A DNA stretch of 64,000 nucleotides from Paenibacillus sp. FSL R5-0766. Lineage in GTDB: Bacteria; Bacillota; Bacilli; Paenibacillales; Paenibacillaceae. Under the pieces are notes generated by a model. That model saw only the letters and a list, made by a program, of their open reading frames with translations. It was not told the origin of the DNA and searched no databases. Numbering within the stretch: the stretch's first letter is position 1; every line of letters begins with the position of its first letter. This document shows, piece by piece, positions 51,727 through 60,384 of the stretch. Position numbers and translations under genes: made by a program. The stretch covers positions 620,001 through 684,000 of the forward strand of contig NZ_CP150227.1 of assembly GCF_037971845.1 (NCBI RefSeq), written 5' to 3'.

Positions 51727-52125
51727 GAGACGACGCCTCCTTTGGATACCAGTAATTTAACTGTATGGGTTGTCCGTGATAATATCCCCCGAATAGTTCA
51801 GTGTTATGCTGGATATATTAATTCCGTATAGAATGGCGGCATTCATAACATATGATTCGGAATTAAACTTTTTGGGCATGAAAACCGTTATATTTATTAG
51901 AGGAAATCGTCAAGTCGTAAGATACTTCCGAATATGCTACAATAAGATTATGATTCATTCCGAATCATATCGGGTATTTATAGTGTCAGGTACTTGCTTT
52001 CTAGCGAGGTTCCCGACCTAAAGCTTGCTTTAAGCCGCGCACACAACTTCATGGATGGCATTTAAGACTTATTCGGCATTCTCTAAACGGAGCATTCACT
52101 TTCAACGTTTTGGGAGGGAATTACA
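51727..52125. other. Intergenic stretch with a perfect 14-bp inverted repeat
   Basis: ATATGATTCGGAAT (51850-51863) and its exact complement ATTCCGAATCATAT (51957-51970) are 93 bp apart. The right arm also forms its own local hairpin. A TACAAT element (51938-51943) lies between them and may be a -10 for the gene at 52126. No ORF here has a ribosome binding site. Confidence 0.5.
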
Positions 52126-52314
52126 ATGGCAACGAAAGGTCACAATGAGGTCAAAGAAAGTTTGAGGGAAATGACTCGGATTTTCCGTCCTAAAGATCCA
52201 AAAAAATTCGTGAAGGAGTACGTGAGAAAATACCGGATTACGGGTGGATACGAGGAAGAATTGACTTCTGTGGTTGAGCATGAGCTTGTCAAGATGGATT
52301 CTTCCGTGTCCTGA
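52126..52314 (+). CDS. Small hypothetical protein
   Basis: A 62-aa soluble helical protein rich in charged residues (MATKGHNEVKESLREMTRIF... ELVKMDSSVS). TTTTGGGAGGG lies upstream of the ATG, and a strong terminator follows, so it is probably a single-gene transcript. I do not recognise the family and cannot assign a function. Confidence 0.7.
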   Translation: MATKGHNEVKESLREMTRIFRPKDPKKFVKEYVRKYRITGGYEEELTSVVEHELVKMDSSVS

Positions 52315-52356
52315 AACAACACACAACTCTGATTATACTGTTCCGATAATGAATAG

Positions 52357-52398
52357 AACCGTCTCCCGGGCGATAAGCTCCGGCAGGCGGTTTTTTTT
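52357..52398 (+). terminator. Terminator after the 62-aa gene
   Basis: AACCG pairs with CGGTT and an inner CCGG/CCGG stem strengthens the hairpin, which ends in a T8 tract. Confidence 0.85.
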
Positions 52399-52447
52399 GC
52401 GTTCCTGCTGCATATATATGGGAGTACACCTACAGCGGGAAGGATGA

Positions 52448-53209
52448 ATGCATGTGGACCCTATTTTGAAAACCAAAGAAGAGATTGGCTACATGCGGGA
52501 AGCTGGACGAATTTTGCGAAGTTGTCACCAGCATATTGAGCAGTGGATGATCCCCGGTATCACGACAGCAGAGATTAATGAGCGGGTGGAAGAGTTTCTG
52601 GCAGTACGAGGAGCCACACCGGAGCAAAAAGGGTATAAAGGATATCCGTACGCGACGTGTGCCTCTGTTAATGAAGTGGTCTGCCACGGATTTCCTGGGG
52701 AAGAGGAGTTGGCGAGCGGGGATGTAGTGACCATCGATATGGTGGTGAACAAAGACGGCTGGCTTGCTGACTCGGCCTGGACATATGGAATTGGCGAAAC
52801 AAGCAGATCCATTCGCAAGCTGATGAGACGAACGGAGAAGGCCCTTGAGCGGGCGATTGCCCAGGCAGTTCCAGGTAATACACTCGGAGATATTGGAAGT
52901 GCCATTGAACGAACAGCCAGACTGTATCGGTACGGAATTGTGAAGCCGCTCATTGGTCATGGGATTGGTCAATATATTCATGAACCCCCAAATGTTCTGC
53001 CTTATGGCAAACGCAGAACGGGCACGATGCTGACAGAAGGCATGGTTATTACGATTGAACCAATCTTTACAAAAGGCAGTTCCGGGGCCGTTGTGTGGGA
53101 TGAAGATGGATGGACGGTAAGGACGGTAGATGGCAGCTGGGGGGTCCAGTATGAGCATACGGTTGCGATTACTGGGAATGGCCCCTTGATTCTGACCGAT
53201 GGCACGTGA
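52448..53209 (+). CDS. map: Methionine aminopeptidase, type I
   Basis: A 253-aa cytosolic metalloprotease that removes initiator methionine. The metal ligands are in place: Asp in VVTIDMVVNKDGW, Asp in LADSAWTY, His in IGHGIGQ, Glu in ITIEPIF and Glu in QYEHTVAI. The substrate-binding His is in VVCHGFPG. The start MHVDPILKTKEEIGYMREAG is preceded by GGGAAGG. This is an isolated copy, not in a ribosomal-protein operon, so it may be a second map gene, as is common in Bacillales. Confidence 0.93.
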   Translation: MHVDPILKTKEEIGYMREAGRILRSCHQHIEQWMIPGITTAEINERVEEFLAVRGATPEQKGYKGYPYATCASVNEVVCHGFPGEEELASGDVVTIDMVVNKDGWLADSAWTYGIGETSRSIRKLMRRTEKALERAIAQAVPGNTLGDIGSAIERTARLYRYGIVKPLIGHGIGQYIHEPPNVLPYGKRRTGTMLTEGMVITIEPIFTKGSSGAVVWDEDGWTVRTVDGSWGVQYEHTVAITGNGPLILTDGT

Positions 53210-53461
53210 GATGAAGTCAGTGAAGATGAGGACTTGAGTTGAACTTTCTCCGACATGCTCCATGCTGTTTTGAGCTTGAAGATAGCGGTATGGAGCGATA
53301 GGCATGTCTTCTGAATGGATATGGAAGAGGTTTTCCATAAATTATGATCTTTTTTTTGCATAATAGCACATGTTTTCAATGTGAGAAAAATCACCAATAA
53401 ATCGAGTTTTATCACCGAAATTTGGCAAAAATTTTCAAATGTAGAGTGTAATACTTTTAAC

Positions 53462-53475
53462 TGAAATCGTTTGCA
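53462..53475. promoter_or_regulatory. Cre-like (CcpA) site upstream of the cta operon
   Basis: TGAAATCGTTTGCA matches 13 of 14 positions of the catabolite-responsive element consensus TGWAANCGNTNWCA. It lies 62 bp before the -35 of the ctaC promoter. CcpA control of cytochrome oxidase genes is known in B. subtilis; here it is inferred. Confidence 0.5.
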
Positions 53476-53536
53476 AATCAAGTTGCAGAGCGGTTTTTTA
53501 CATAAAGTGAACAATTTGTGAACATGTGTCCAAAGA

Positions 53537-53565
53537 TTGACAAAATCATACCCTCAACTTATATT
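53537..53565 (+). promoter_or_regulatory. Sigma-A promoter of the ctaCDEF operon
   Basis: -35 TTGACA (53537-53542) and -10 TATATT (53560-53565) are separated by exactly 17 bp. The ctaC start is about 205 bp downstream, leaving a long untranslated leader. Confidence 0.75.
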
Positions 53566-53774
53566 TAATAAGTGATTGAAGCATATAGAATGAATTGGAA
53601 GAATGCGCAGACATGCCCTGAGCAGGAAATCACGGGAGTACTGGAAGCGTTATTTTTGTAAGCGTTCTGTATGATGAAGAGGATTATGCGTATCGTGCTG
53701 AAACGTACCTTTTGTTGCCTTTCTACCGAACGACAACGGTAATCTACGAAAACGTAAAAAAGTGGGGTAGATCA

Positions 53775-54827
53775 ATGATGAAACAGTGGCAGGTTGCAAA
53801 GCGAATTCTCCCCTTGCTGGCGGTGTTCTCTTTGCTGCTATCCGCATGCGGGCGGGAAGACTTGTCGGTAATGAAACCTCAGGGTCCTGTAGCGCAAGGC
53901 CAATATGATCTGATGAAGTTATCCATCGCGATTATGATCGTGGTGCTCATCATTGTATTTGCCATAGCGGCCTATGTTCTGATCCGGTTTCGTAGACGAG
54001 CCGGGCAGACTGAGATGCCCGAACAGGTTGAAGGTAATTTCAAGCTGGAAGTAATATGGACAGCCATTCCGTTATTGCTGGTTATTGTTCTGGCAGTACC
54101 GACGGTCCAAACGATTTTTGCCCAAGGCGAAGATCTGTCCAATGACAAAAACGCACTTAAGGTCCAAGTCACCTCGCATCAGTACTGGTGGGAATTCACT
54201 TATCCTCAATATGACGTAACCACCGCTCAAGATCTCATCATCCCGACCGGAACCAAAATCGCATTCGAATTAAAAACCGCTGACGTGCTTCACTCCTTCT
54301 GGGTGCCGTCACTTGCGGGCAAAATGGACACAAACCCGGATGGAACACTTAACAAGTTCAGTTTCTCTGCACCGAATGAAGGCGTTTACCGCGGTAAATG
54401 TGCCGAGTTATGTGGCAGATCACATGCTTTCATGGAGTTTAAGGTAAAAGCAGTGAGTCAGGAATCCTTTGACAGATGGGTGAACCAGATGAAAGCACCC
54501 GCAGTCCTTCCTGAAGATACTCAATTGGCCGAAAAGTTCAAAACAAACTGCCTTTCTTGCCACGCTGTTGGTGATCAAGGTGGACCGGTTGCACCTAACC
54601 TGACGGGAATCGGCGGCAAGGAATCTGTCGCAGGCATTTTGCTGAATTCTCGCGAGGGACAGGAAGAAGGTAGTCCGGTACTGGATAACATGAAAGAATG
54701 GCTCCATGATCCACAATCCGTGAAGCCGGGCAATACCATGCCGAATCCCAAAGATCTTGGGTTGACGGATGAAGAAATCGACGGAATTGCCGAATATCTG
54801 GCCAACTACAAATTGGACTATGAATAG
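53775..54827 (+). CDS. ctaC: Cytochrome caa3 oxidase subunit II with cytochrome c domain
   Basis: A 350-aa lipoprotein that takes electrons from cytochrome c. The signal peptide ends at LLLSAC (Cys25). Two membrane helices follow. The CuA domain has His173 in LHSFWVP and the cluster Cys209-x3-Cys213, His217, Met220 in CAELCGRSHAFM. A fused C-terminal cytochrome c domain has CLSCH (Cys259, Cys262, His263) and a later Met ligand (GNTMPNP). The fused heme domain identifies a caa3-type oxidase. The start MMKQ is chosen for AGTGGGGTAG upstream. Confidence 0.95.
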   Translation: MMKQWQVAKRILPLLAVFSLLLSACGREDLSVMKPQGPVAQGQYDLMKLSIAIMIVVLIIVFAIAAYVLIRFRRRAGQTEMPEQVEGNFKLEVIWTAIPLLLVIVLAVPTVQTIFAQGEDLSNDKNALKVQVTSHQYWWEFTYPQYDVTTAQDLIIPTGTKIAFELKTADVLHSFWVPSLAGKMDTNPDGTLNKFSFSAPNEGVYRGKCAELCGRSHAFMEFKVKAVSQESFDRWVNQMKAPAVLPEDTQLAEKFKTNCLSCHAVGDQGGPVAPNLTGIGGKESVAGILLNSREGQEEGSPVLDNMKEWLHDPQSVKPGNTMPNPKDLGLTDEEIDGIAEYLANYKLDYE

Positions 54828-54859
54828 AACAGCAAGGACGAAGAAGGGGGTACACAACC

Positions 54860-56749
54860 TTGGCTCATGCGCATAGCGTCAAGAGGTACAGGGGCTTGAT
54901 GGATTGGATCACCACCGTCGATCACAAAAAAATCGCCATTCTCTATTTGGTTGCGGGTGGATTTTTCTTTGGAATCGGCGGCATTGAAGCCATTTTGATT
55001 CGGATTCAACTGATGAAGCCTATGAATAATTTTGTATCAGCACAGGTCTTCAACGAATTGATTACAATGCATGGAACAACGATGATTTTCCTTGGTGTCA
55101 TGCCACTTATTTTTGCCATTATGAATGCTGTAGTGCCTTTGCAGATCGGGGCACGGGACGTTGCTTTCCCGTTTCTTAACGCGCTGGGTTTCTGGACGTT
55201 CCTGTTTGGTGGATTGTTGCTGAACCTGAGCTGGGTTATGGGCGGAGCGCCGGATGCGGGCTGGACCTCATATACGCCGCTATCGGGCAGTGAGTACAGT
55301 GGAACGCATGGTGTGGATTTCTACACCATCGGCCTTCAGATCGCGGGTCTGGGAACGCTCATCGGGGGCATTAACTTTCTCGCAACGATTATTACAATGC
55401 GTGCTCCAGGCATGTCCTACATGCGGATGCCGATGTTTACATGGACGACATTTATTACATCTGCCATTATCCTTTTTGCGTTTCCTGCCATCACGGTAGG
55501 GCTTGTACTTTTGACGTTTGACCGTATACTGGGAGCGAATTTCTTCGATGTCGCAGGTGGCGGTAACCCCGTACTCTGGCAGCACATCTTCTGGATCTTC
55601 GGGCACCCGGAAGTATACATTCTTATTTTGCCGGCATTTGGTATTATCTCGGAGGTTATTCCGACCTTCTCGCGTAAACGGTTGTTCGGATACAGCTCCA
55701 TGGTATTTGCCACCATCCTGATTGCCTTCCTGGGCTTCATGGTATGGGCGCATCACATGTTTACAACAGGTCTGGGTAATGTAGCCAACGCGCTTTTCTC
55801 CATCTCCACGATGTTGATTGCCGTACCTACCGGGATCAAAATCTTTAACTGGCTCTTTACGATGTGGGGTGGACAGATCCGCTTTACCGCGGCAAACCTG
55901 TTTGCCGTTGGATTCGTCCCAACCTTCGTTATGGGTGGTGTTACAGGCGTTATGCTGGCATCTGCTCCGGCAGACTTCCAGTTCCATGATACGTACTTTG
56001 TTGTAGCCCACTTCCACTACGTTATTGTAGGGGGACTCGTACTTGGATTGTTCTCGGGACTGCATTACTGGTGGCCGAAGATGTTCGGACGTATTCTCAG
56101 CGAAACACTGGGCAAATGGACGTTCTGGACATTTATGATCGGTTTCCAATTAACGTTCTTTGTACAGCATTTCCTCGGTCTGATGGGGATGCAGCGCCGG
56201 ATCGTTACATACTTGCCGAATCAGGACTTTGACCTGCTCAATCTGGTCAGCTCCGTCGGTGCGTTTTTAATGGGTGTTGGGGTTATCATGTTCCTCGTGA
56301 ACATCGTGATCACAATGAGAAAACCGGCTGGCGCGCCAAACGATCCGTGGGAAGACGGCCGTACACTGGAATGGTCTATTCCATCTCCGCCGCCGGAATA
56401 TAACTTCAAGCAGACGCCGCTGGTACGCGGAATTGATGCATATTGGAAGGAAAAAATGGCAGGACATACGGAGATGACACCGGCAGAACCTGTAGGTTCG
56501 ATTCATATGCCTTCAGCAACGCCGTTGCCGTTTGTAATGTCAGTAGGTATCTTTATCGCCGGACTTGGCTTGATGTTCAGCAAGGATGAATTTGGTAATG
56601 CATTTATGAATGTCATTTTTAACAATTATATTGTAGTTATTATCGGTCTCGTAATCACATTTGGCGCAATGGCACTTCGTTCACTTTATGATGATCATGG
56701 CTGGCATATTGAACCGGAGGATCAGGATGAGAAGGGGGCTAGAACATGA
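54860..56749 (+). CDS. ctaD: Cytochrome caa3 oxidase subunit I
   Basis: The 629-aa catalytic subunit of the terminal oxidase, with 12 or more helices. Heme and copper ligands are visible: His in ITMHGTTMIF, the CuB/cross-link motif IFGHPEVYILILP (His and Tyr), the His pair in WAHHMFTTG, and the two heme histidines in VVAHFHYVIVG. The start is TTG with GAAGAAGGGGG upstream. It pumps protons while reducing oxygen to water. Its stop overlaps the ctaE start (ATGA). Confidence 0.96.
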   Translation: MAHAHSVKRYRGLMDWITTVDHKKIAILYLVAGGFFFGIGGIEAILIRIQLMKPMNNFVSAQVFNELITMHGTTMIFLGVMPLIFAIMNAVVPLQIGARDVAFPFLNALGFWTFLFGGLLLNLSWVMGGAPDAGWTSYTPLSGSEYSGTHGVDFYTIGLQIAGLGTLIGGINFLATIITMRAPGMSYMRMPMFTWTTFITSAIILFAFPAITVGLVLLTFDRILGANFFDVAGGGNPVLWQHIFWIFGHPEVYILILPAFGIISEVIPTFSRKRLFGYSSMVFATILIAFLGFMVWAHHMFTTGLGNVANALFSISTMLIAVPTGIKIFNWLFTMWGGQIRFTAANLFAVGFVPTFVMGGVTGVMLASAPADFQFHDTYFVVAHFHYVIVGGLVLGLFSGLHYWWPKMFGRILSETLGKWTFWTFMIGFQLTFFVQHFLGLMGMQRRIVTYLPNQDFDLLNLVSSVGAFLMGVGVIMFLVNIVITMRKPAGAPNDPWEDGRTLEWSIPSPPPEYNFKQTPLVRGIDAYWKEKMAGHTEMTPAEPVGSIHMPSATPLPFVMSVGIFIAGLGLMFSKDEFGNAFMNVIFNNYIVVIIGLVITFGAMALRSLYDDHGWHIEPEDQDEKGART

Positions 56750-57372
56750 CAACCTCACATGCCGAACCGGTGAACGACAAATTGCCGCATGAACCGGAGA
56801 AAGCAACGCTAGAAGGCCGTAACAAGCTTATCGCCTTCTGGTTGTTCCTTGGCGGCGAGACGGTACTGTTCGGTACACTCTTTGCTACCTTCCTGGCTCT
56901 TCGTGGCCAAACCAATGATGGACCTACGGCGAATGAACTGTTCCACCTGCCACTTGTGGCCGCTGCAACGTTCATTCTCCTGGTCAGTAGTTTGACAAGT
57001 GTATTTGCGATTCAGGCCATGCATAAGGGCAAGCGAGACGCACTGGCGTTGTGGCTTGGCATCACGGTAGTACTGGGTATTGGATTTCTCGCACTGGAAA
57101 TTTACGAGTTCTACGAGTATGTGAAACATAAAGAGTTTGGCATGACCACGAGTGCATTCAGTTCAGCATTCTATACACTGGTCGGGTTCCACGGAGCCCA
57201 CGTTGCTTTTGGTATTGTGTGGATCGGAATCATTATCGGTCAGCTGTTCAAAAAAGGATTGACGGTCGTAACCGCACCTAAAGTATACGTCTCCGCAATG
57301 TACTGGCACTTTATTGACGTGGTATGGGTGTTCATCTTTACGGTCGTGTACCTGCTCGGAAAGGTGGGGTAG
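56746..57372 (+). CDS. ctaE: Cytochrome caa3 oxidase subunit III
   Basis: A 208-aa membrane subunit with five helices. Typical segments are FWLFLGGETVLFGTLFATFL, YTLVGFHGAHVAFGIVWIG with the conserved Glu/His features, and YWHFIDVVWVFIFTVVYLLG at the end. It stabilises subunit I. It overlaps ctaD by 4 bp and is 3 bp before ctaF, so translation is coupled through the operon. Confidence 0.95.
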   Translation: MTTSHAEPVNDKLPHEPEKATLEGRNKLIAFWLFLGGETVLFGTLFATFLALRGQTNDGPTANELFHLPLVAAATFILLVSSLTSVFAIQAMHKGKRDALALWLGITVVLGIGFLALEIYEFYEYVKHKEFGMTTSAFSSAFYTLVGFHGAHVAFGIVWIGIIIGQLFKKGLTVVTAPKVYVSAMYWHFIDVVWVFIFTVVYLLGKVG

Positions 57373-57375
57373 CAC

Positions 57376-57696
57376 ATGTCGGCACAGGATAAGACAGATC
57401 AACAGCCTGTGAAACACCGTCACCGGACGGAAGGGCCACAGAAACACGTCGTGGTGTTTATCTTCTCCATTATTCTTACGCTGATTGCGTTTGCGGCTGC
57501 TTCTGCCGGAGGGGTCAACACAACCTTTATCATTATTATTTTGCTCGTCATGGCTATTCTTCAAGTATTCGTTCAATTGGGATATTGGATGCACTTGAAG
57601 GACAAAGGGCACTTGATGCCAATTCTGTTCATGGCCTTTGGCTTTTTCGTAGCCTTTACGTGCATCATTATGGCACTCTATTGGGTCTGGTGGTAA
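57376..57696 (+). CDS. ctaF: Cytochrome caa3 oxidase subunit IV
   Basis: A 106-aa small subunit with three helices (VVVFIFSIILTLIAFAAASA, NTTFIIIILLVMAILQVFVQ, FMAFGFFVAFTCIIMALYWV). The motif QLGYWMHLKDKGH is typical of bacterial COX4. It follows ctaE by 3 bp. A hairpin with a T-rich tail begins just after the stop. Confidence 0.93.
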   Translation: MSAQDKTDQQPVKHRHRTEGPQKHVVVFIFSIILTLIAFAAASAGGVNTTFIIIILLVMAILQVFVQLGYWMHLKDKGHLMPILFMAFGFFVAFTCIIMALYWVWW

Positions 57697-57700
57697 AAGA

Positions 57701-57739
57701 GATGGCGGCGGCGCATTGCCGCCGTCTTTTCCCCTTTTT
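57701..57739 (+). terminator. Terminator/attenuator between ctaF and ctaG
   Basis: GGCGGC pairs with GCCGCC around a 8-nt loop, followed by GTCTTTTCCCCTTTTT. It could lower expression of ctaG relative to the structural subunits. Confidence 0.65.
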
Positions 57740-57804
57740 GGCGAATGAATCTTCTCAAAGTAATGAAGGCAACAACCAAATCAGGTCACGGGGAGGTTTC
57801 CCGT

Positions 57805-58728
57805 ATGCTCGGGTTGCAATATTTTAGCTTCAACGACTTATGGAGTCCGCTTATATTGGCTTTATTTCTGATTATTGCCGCGGCTTATCTGGTGCTTGTG
57901 GGACCGTTAAGCGAGCAAATAAAGGATGCAGTACCTGCGACTGCTGCACAGAAAATCATGTTTATTACAGGGCTGTTTGTCCTGTATCTGGCTCAAGCTG
58001 GACCATTTAATCTGCTTGGTCACGTGATGTTTAGCTTCCACATGGTGAGCATGGCGTTCTCCTACCTGGTAGCTCCGCCGCTGATGATGAAAGGTTTGCC
58101 GATCTGGGTATGGCGCAGAGTCGTACGCTGGTTGCCTACACGACAGCTATCGTTCCTGGCTCATCCAATCGTTGCGGCCGTGCTCTTTAACGGGCTGTTC
58201 TCGCTGTATCACCTACCGATTGTACATGATTATGTCATGCTGAATTTTACCGTTCACCGGTTGTATTATATTGCTTTGTTCATCACCTCGATGCTCATGT
58301 GGTGGACATTGCTGAATCCGTTGCCAGAAGGCAGACAAGCATCGGGGTTATCCAAGATCGGTTTTATTTTTCTGAATATGGTGCTGCTTACGCCTGCGTG
58401 CGGATTGATTATCTTTGCGTCCGAGCCATTGTATCAGACGTACAGCAACCCGGCAGTATGGGCTGAAGCAATGCGTTATTGTGTGTCTGGAGATTCTACG
58501 GCGTTACTTCGCTCATTCGGTGGGCCTGCGTTCTTCAACTTCCTGTCTTCCGCGAAGGAAGATCAGCAGGTCGGTGGCATTGTAATGAAGTTTATTCAGG
58601 AAGGAATCTTTGCCTCCATGCTGGCTTATGTCTTTTTCCAATGGTATCGGAAAGAGAAGCAGGAAGATGATGATGATTCGTATCCTGCAGGGGGCGCAGG
58701 GGGGCCGCTCAATCCGGCTGCCAAATAA
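57805..58728 (+). CDS. ctaG: Cytochrome oxidase assembly factor CtaG (Bacillus caa3 type)
   Basis: A 307-aa membrane protein with seven helices of the CtaG_Bacillus family, needed for CuB insertion or assembly of caa3 oxidase. Family segments are AQAGPFNLLGHVMFSFHMVSM, LVAPPLMMKGLPIW and NGLFSLYHLPIVHDYVM, with conserved histidines. The start MLGLQYFSF is chosen because GGGGAGG lies 8 nt upstream. A Gly-rich, acidic C-terminal tail (EDDDDSYPAGGAGG) is present. Confidence 0.93.
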   Translation: MLGLQYFSFNDLWSPLILALFLIIAAAYLVLVGPLSEQIKDAVPATAAQKIMFITGLFVLYLAQAGPFNLLGHVMFSFHMVSMAFSYLVAPPLMMKGLPIWVWRRVVRWLPTRQLSFLAHPIVAAVLFNGLFSLYHLPIVHDYVMLNFTVHRLYYIALFITSMLMWWTLLNPLPEGRQASGLSKIGFIFLNMVLLTPACGLIIFASEPLYQTYSNPAVWAEAMRYCVSGDSTALLRSFGGPAFFNFLSSAKEDQQVGGIVMKFIQEGIFASMLAYVFFQWYRKEKQEDDDDSYPAGGAGGPLNPAAK

Positions 58729-58762
58729 TGAAGTAATGTTCTGACAAGAGGGGGAACACACG

Positions 58763-59227
58763 ATGGATATGTATTTTTGGCTACCAACGATCAGTACTTC
58801 TTTCATTGTGATTAGTGCAGTACTGGTGGGAATTGGATGGGTACTGATTATTCGTGGTAAACGTGAGGCTCATCAGTCCGCGATGGTAGCAGGTGCGATT
58901 GCAGCTCTAATCTTCTTTGTGATCTATATGTCTCGTACAGTGTTCGTGGGCAATACAGCTTGGGGCGGGGACCCGGATCTGGAGATCTTTTATCGGATAT
59001 TTCTGATCTTTCATATTATCCTCGCTACCGTGGCAGCGATATTCGGCATCTCCACACTGGTGCTGGGGTTCAAAAAGAAGTTCGGAACACATCGCCGCTG
59101 GGGCAAGTTCACGTCCATGATCTGGTTCGGGTCAGCGCTAACAGGTGTTGTTGTGTATGTTCTTTTATACCTCTTATATCCTGGTGGTCATACACGTCCG
59201 GTATGGGAAGTTATCCTCGGCGTATAA
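58763..59227 (+). CDS. DUF420 (CtaM-like) membrane protein
   Basis: A 154-aa membrane protein with four helices (PTISTSFIVISAVLVGIGWV, GAIAALIFFVIYMSRTVFVG, FRIFLIFHIILATVAAIFG, GVVVYVLLYLLYPGG approximately) and the FHIILATVA motif of DUF420. A family member, CtaM of Staphylococcus, is needed for aa3 oxidase activity. AGAGGGGGAAC precedes the ATG. Its place right behind ctaG supports a role in oxidase maturation. Confidence 0.88.
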   Translation: MDMYFWLPTISTSFIVISAVLVGIGWVLIIRGKREAHQSAMVAGAIAALIFFVIYMSRTVFVGNTAWGGDPDLEIFYRIFLIFHIILATVAAIFGISTLVLGFKKKFGTHRRWGKFTSMIWFGSALTGVVVYVLLYLLYPGGHTRPVWEVILGV

Positions 59228-59291
59228 AAGTATAGATATAACCTCTGGTTACTCGGGCGTGCGTCACTACTCTCTTCTGAAAATATGAAAA

Positions 59292-59359
59292 TGGACGAAT
59301 CTAGTAGACGCTTCGTCCACGCTTCCTCTCTCATTCGTTCATAGAATGAGTTCGAGAGG
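59292..59359 (+). promoter_or_regulatory. Two hairpins before the crystallin-like gene, one masking the SD
   Basis: Hairpin 1 is TGGACGAA (59292-59299) with TTCGTCCA (59312-59319). Hairpin 2 is CCTCTC and CATTC (59325-59336) with GAATG and GAGAGG (59344-59359). The right arm of hairpin 2 is part of the ribosome binding site GAGAGGGGG (59354-59362). Confidence 0.55.
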
Positions 59360-59369
59360 GGGAAACAAA

Positions 59370-59741
59370 ATGAAAAAAACAGTCAACGTCAGTCAAACGT
59401 ATCCACGTCTTACCGTGTATTCAGAAGAGAGCTACAGAGGGAGAAGCCGCATCTATCGTGGCAACACGGGGCTCCGCAACCTGGACAATATTTTGGATGG
59501 GGTGGAGAGCCTGCGCTTTTTCTCAACAAGTTCCAATGCAACACTGGTTGTGTTTACACGTCCTAACTTCCAAGGTGGATTCCGGGTCTTCCGAGGCAAC
59601 ACCAACTTGAGAGATTTGGATGATCTGATCCGTGGCAACGATGTGGAATCCCTGATCTCCACCAATCAACGGTTAACGCTGGCTCAGATTCGCGCAATCC
59701 GCAGGGATCGCAGTCTGCCTAGTGGTTATAACCTCGTATAA
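59370..59741 (+). CDS. Beta/gamma-crystallin-like protein
   Basis: A 123-aa protein with two Greek-key-type repeats: RLTVYSEESYRGRSRIYRGN with TGLRNLDNILDGVESLRFF, and LVVFTRPNFQGGFRVFRGN with TNLRDLDDLIRGNDVESLIS. The aromatic-x6-Gly pattern and the paired repeats are typical of the beta/gamma-crystallin superfamily; bacterial members often bind calcium and resist stress. The start MKKTVNVSQ is chosen for GAGAGGGGG 7 nt upstream. No signal peptide is visible, so it may be cytoplasmic or a spore protein. A C-terminal basic tail follows the repeats. Confidence 0.82.
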   Translation: MKKTVNVSQTYPRLTVYSEESYRGRSRIYRGNTGLRNLDNILDGVESLRFFSTSSNATLVVFTRPNFQGGFRVFRGNTNLRDLDDLIRGNDVESLISTNQRLTLAQIRAIRRDRSLPSGYNLV

Positions 59742-59780
59742 TCCCAAGGTCTCTTCTTCTAACAGGTGCTAGAGAACGGC

Positions 59781-59833
59781 AAAGGGCTGTACCCGAATTG
59801 TGTTTACACAATAATGGGTACAGCCCTTCTTTT
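59781..59833. terminator. Strong bidirectional terminator
   Basis: AAGGGCTGTACCC pairs perfectly with GGGTACAGCCCTT, and an inner ATTGTG/CACAAT stem extends it. TCTTTTGTG follows. It serves the crystallin-like gene and the convergent small membrane protein gene. Confidence 0.9.
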
Positions 59834-59851
59834 GTGATTGGGGAATGATGT

Positions 59852-60181
59852 TTAATCCCCGCCACCCCCACTGTCTCCGCCGCCACTATCCCCGCTGCTG
59901 TCGTTGCTGCTACCACTATCGCTGTTGTGATGAGAATGTGTGCCTGATGAAGAATCTGAATCATGATGTTTGTGATCCGCTGTGTGTCTGGCATGTCGAT
60001 CATAGGAGTCATCTCCTGTAATGACCGGATATCCCGAAGCAGAGTCCGTATAACCGTTGTTACGGCGAATGCGGTGTCTGCCTTTTTTGGCAGAATGACG
60101 ATGAGGCTCATCCCGGAGGACCAACCAGATAACGACAATAAGGAAAAGGAGAACAAATCCGATCTCTACCAGCCAATCCAT
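59852..60181 (-). CDS. Small membrane protein with His/Ser/Gly-rich tail
   Basis: A 109-aa protein. One N-terminal helix (WLVEIGFVLLFLIVVIWLVL) is followed by a basic stretch and a low-complexity tail rich in His, Ser, Asp and Gly, ending in SGGGDSGGGGD. Similar tails occur in membrane proteins of unknown function and may bind metal or be disordered. AAAGGAAGG precedes the ATG. I do not assign a function. Confidence 0.7.
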   Translation of the reverse strand: MDWLVEIGFVLLFLIVVIWLVLRDEPHRHSAKKGRHRIRRNNGYTDSASGYPVITGDDSYDRHARHTADHKHHDSDSSSGTHSHHNSDSGSSNDSSGDSGGGDSGGGGD

Positions 60182-60307
60182 AGCTGTAACCTTCCTTTCT
60201 TTGATTCGTTAATATAGTTTATTTTAACGTAAATTTGAAAAGTGTCCCATCCCGTCTTCCTGATTCAGGAAAATTAGGGGTTGACGGGATGAGAATTTGG
60301 TCTGTAT

Positions 60308-60331
60308 ACTGTGTATATTAATATATACAGT
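60308..60331. promoter_or_regulatory. Probable operator of the GntR/ABC operon
   Basis: A 24-bp near-perfect palindrome with ACTGTGTATATT as left half and AATATATACAGT as right half (one mismatched pair). ACACAGT-type half sites are repeated just downstream (AAACACAGTGAACACAGT). It lies 54 bp before the first gene of the operon, where YtrA-type GntR repressors bind. Confidence 0.6.
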
Positions 60332-60384
60332 AAACACAGTGAACACAGTAAGCAAGATGAGTGAGTGAAAGGTGAAAGGCAGGC

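Noticed and set aside
51806..52021. 71-codon ORF in the gap before the 62-aa gene
   Set aside because: No binding site and it runs across the inverted repeat; not supported.
52430..53338. 302-codon minus-strand ORF opposite map
   Set aside because: It is the shadow of methionine aminopeptidase, which has all its metal ligands.
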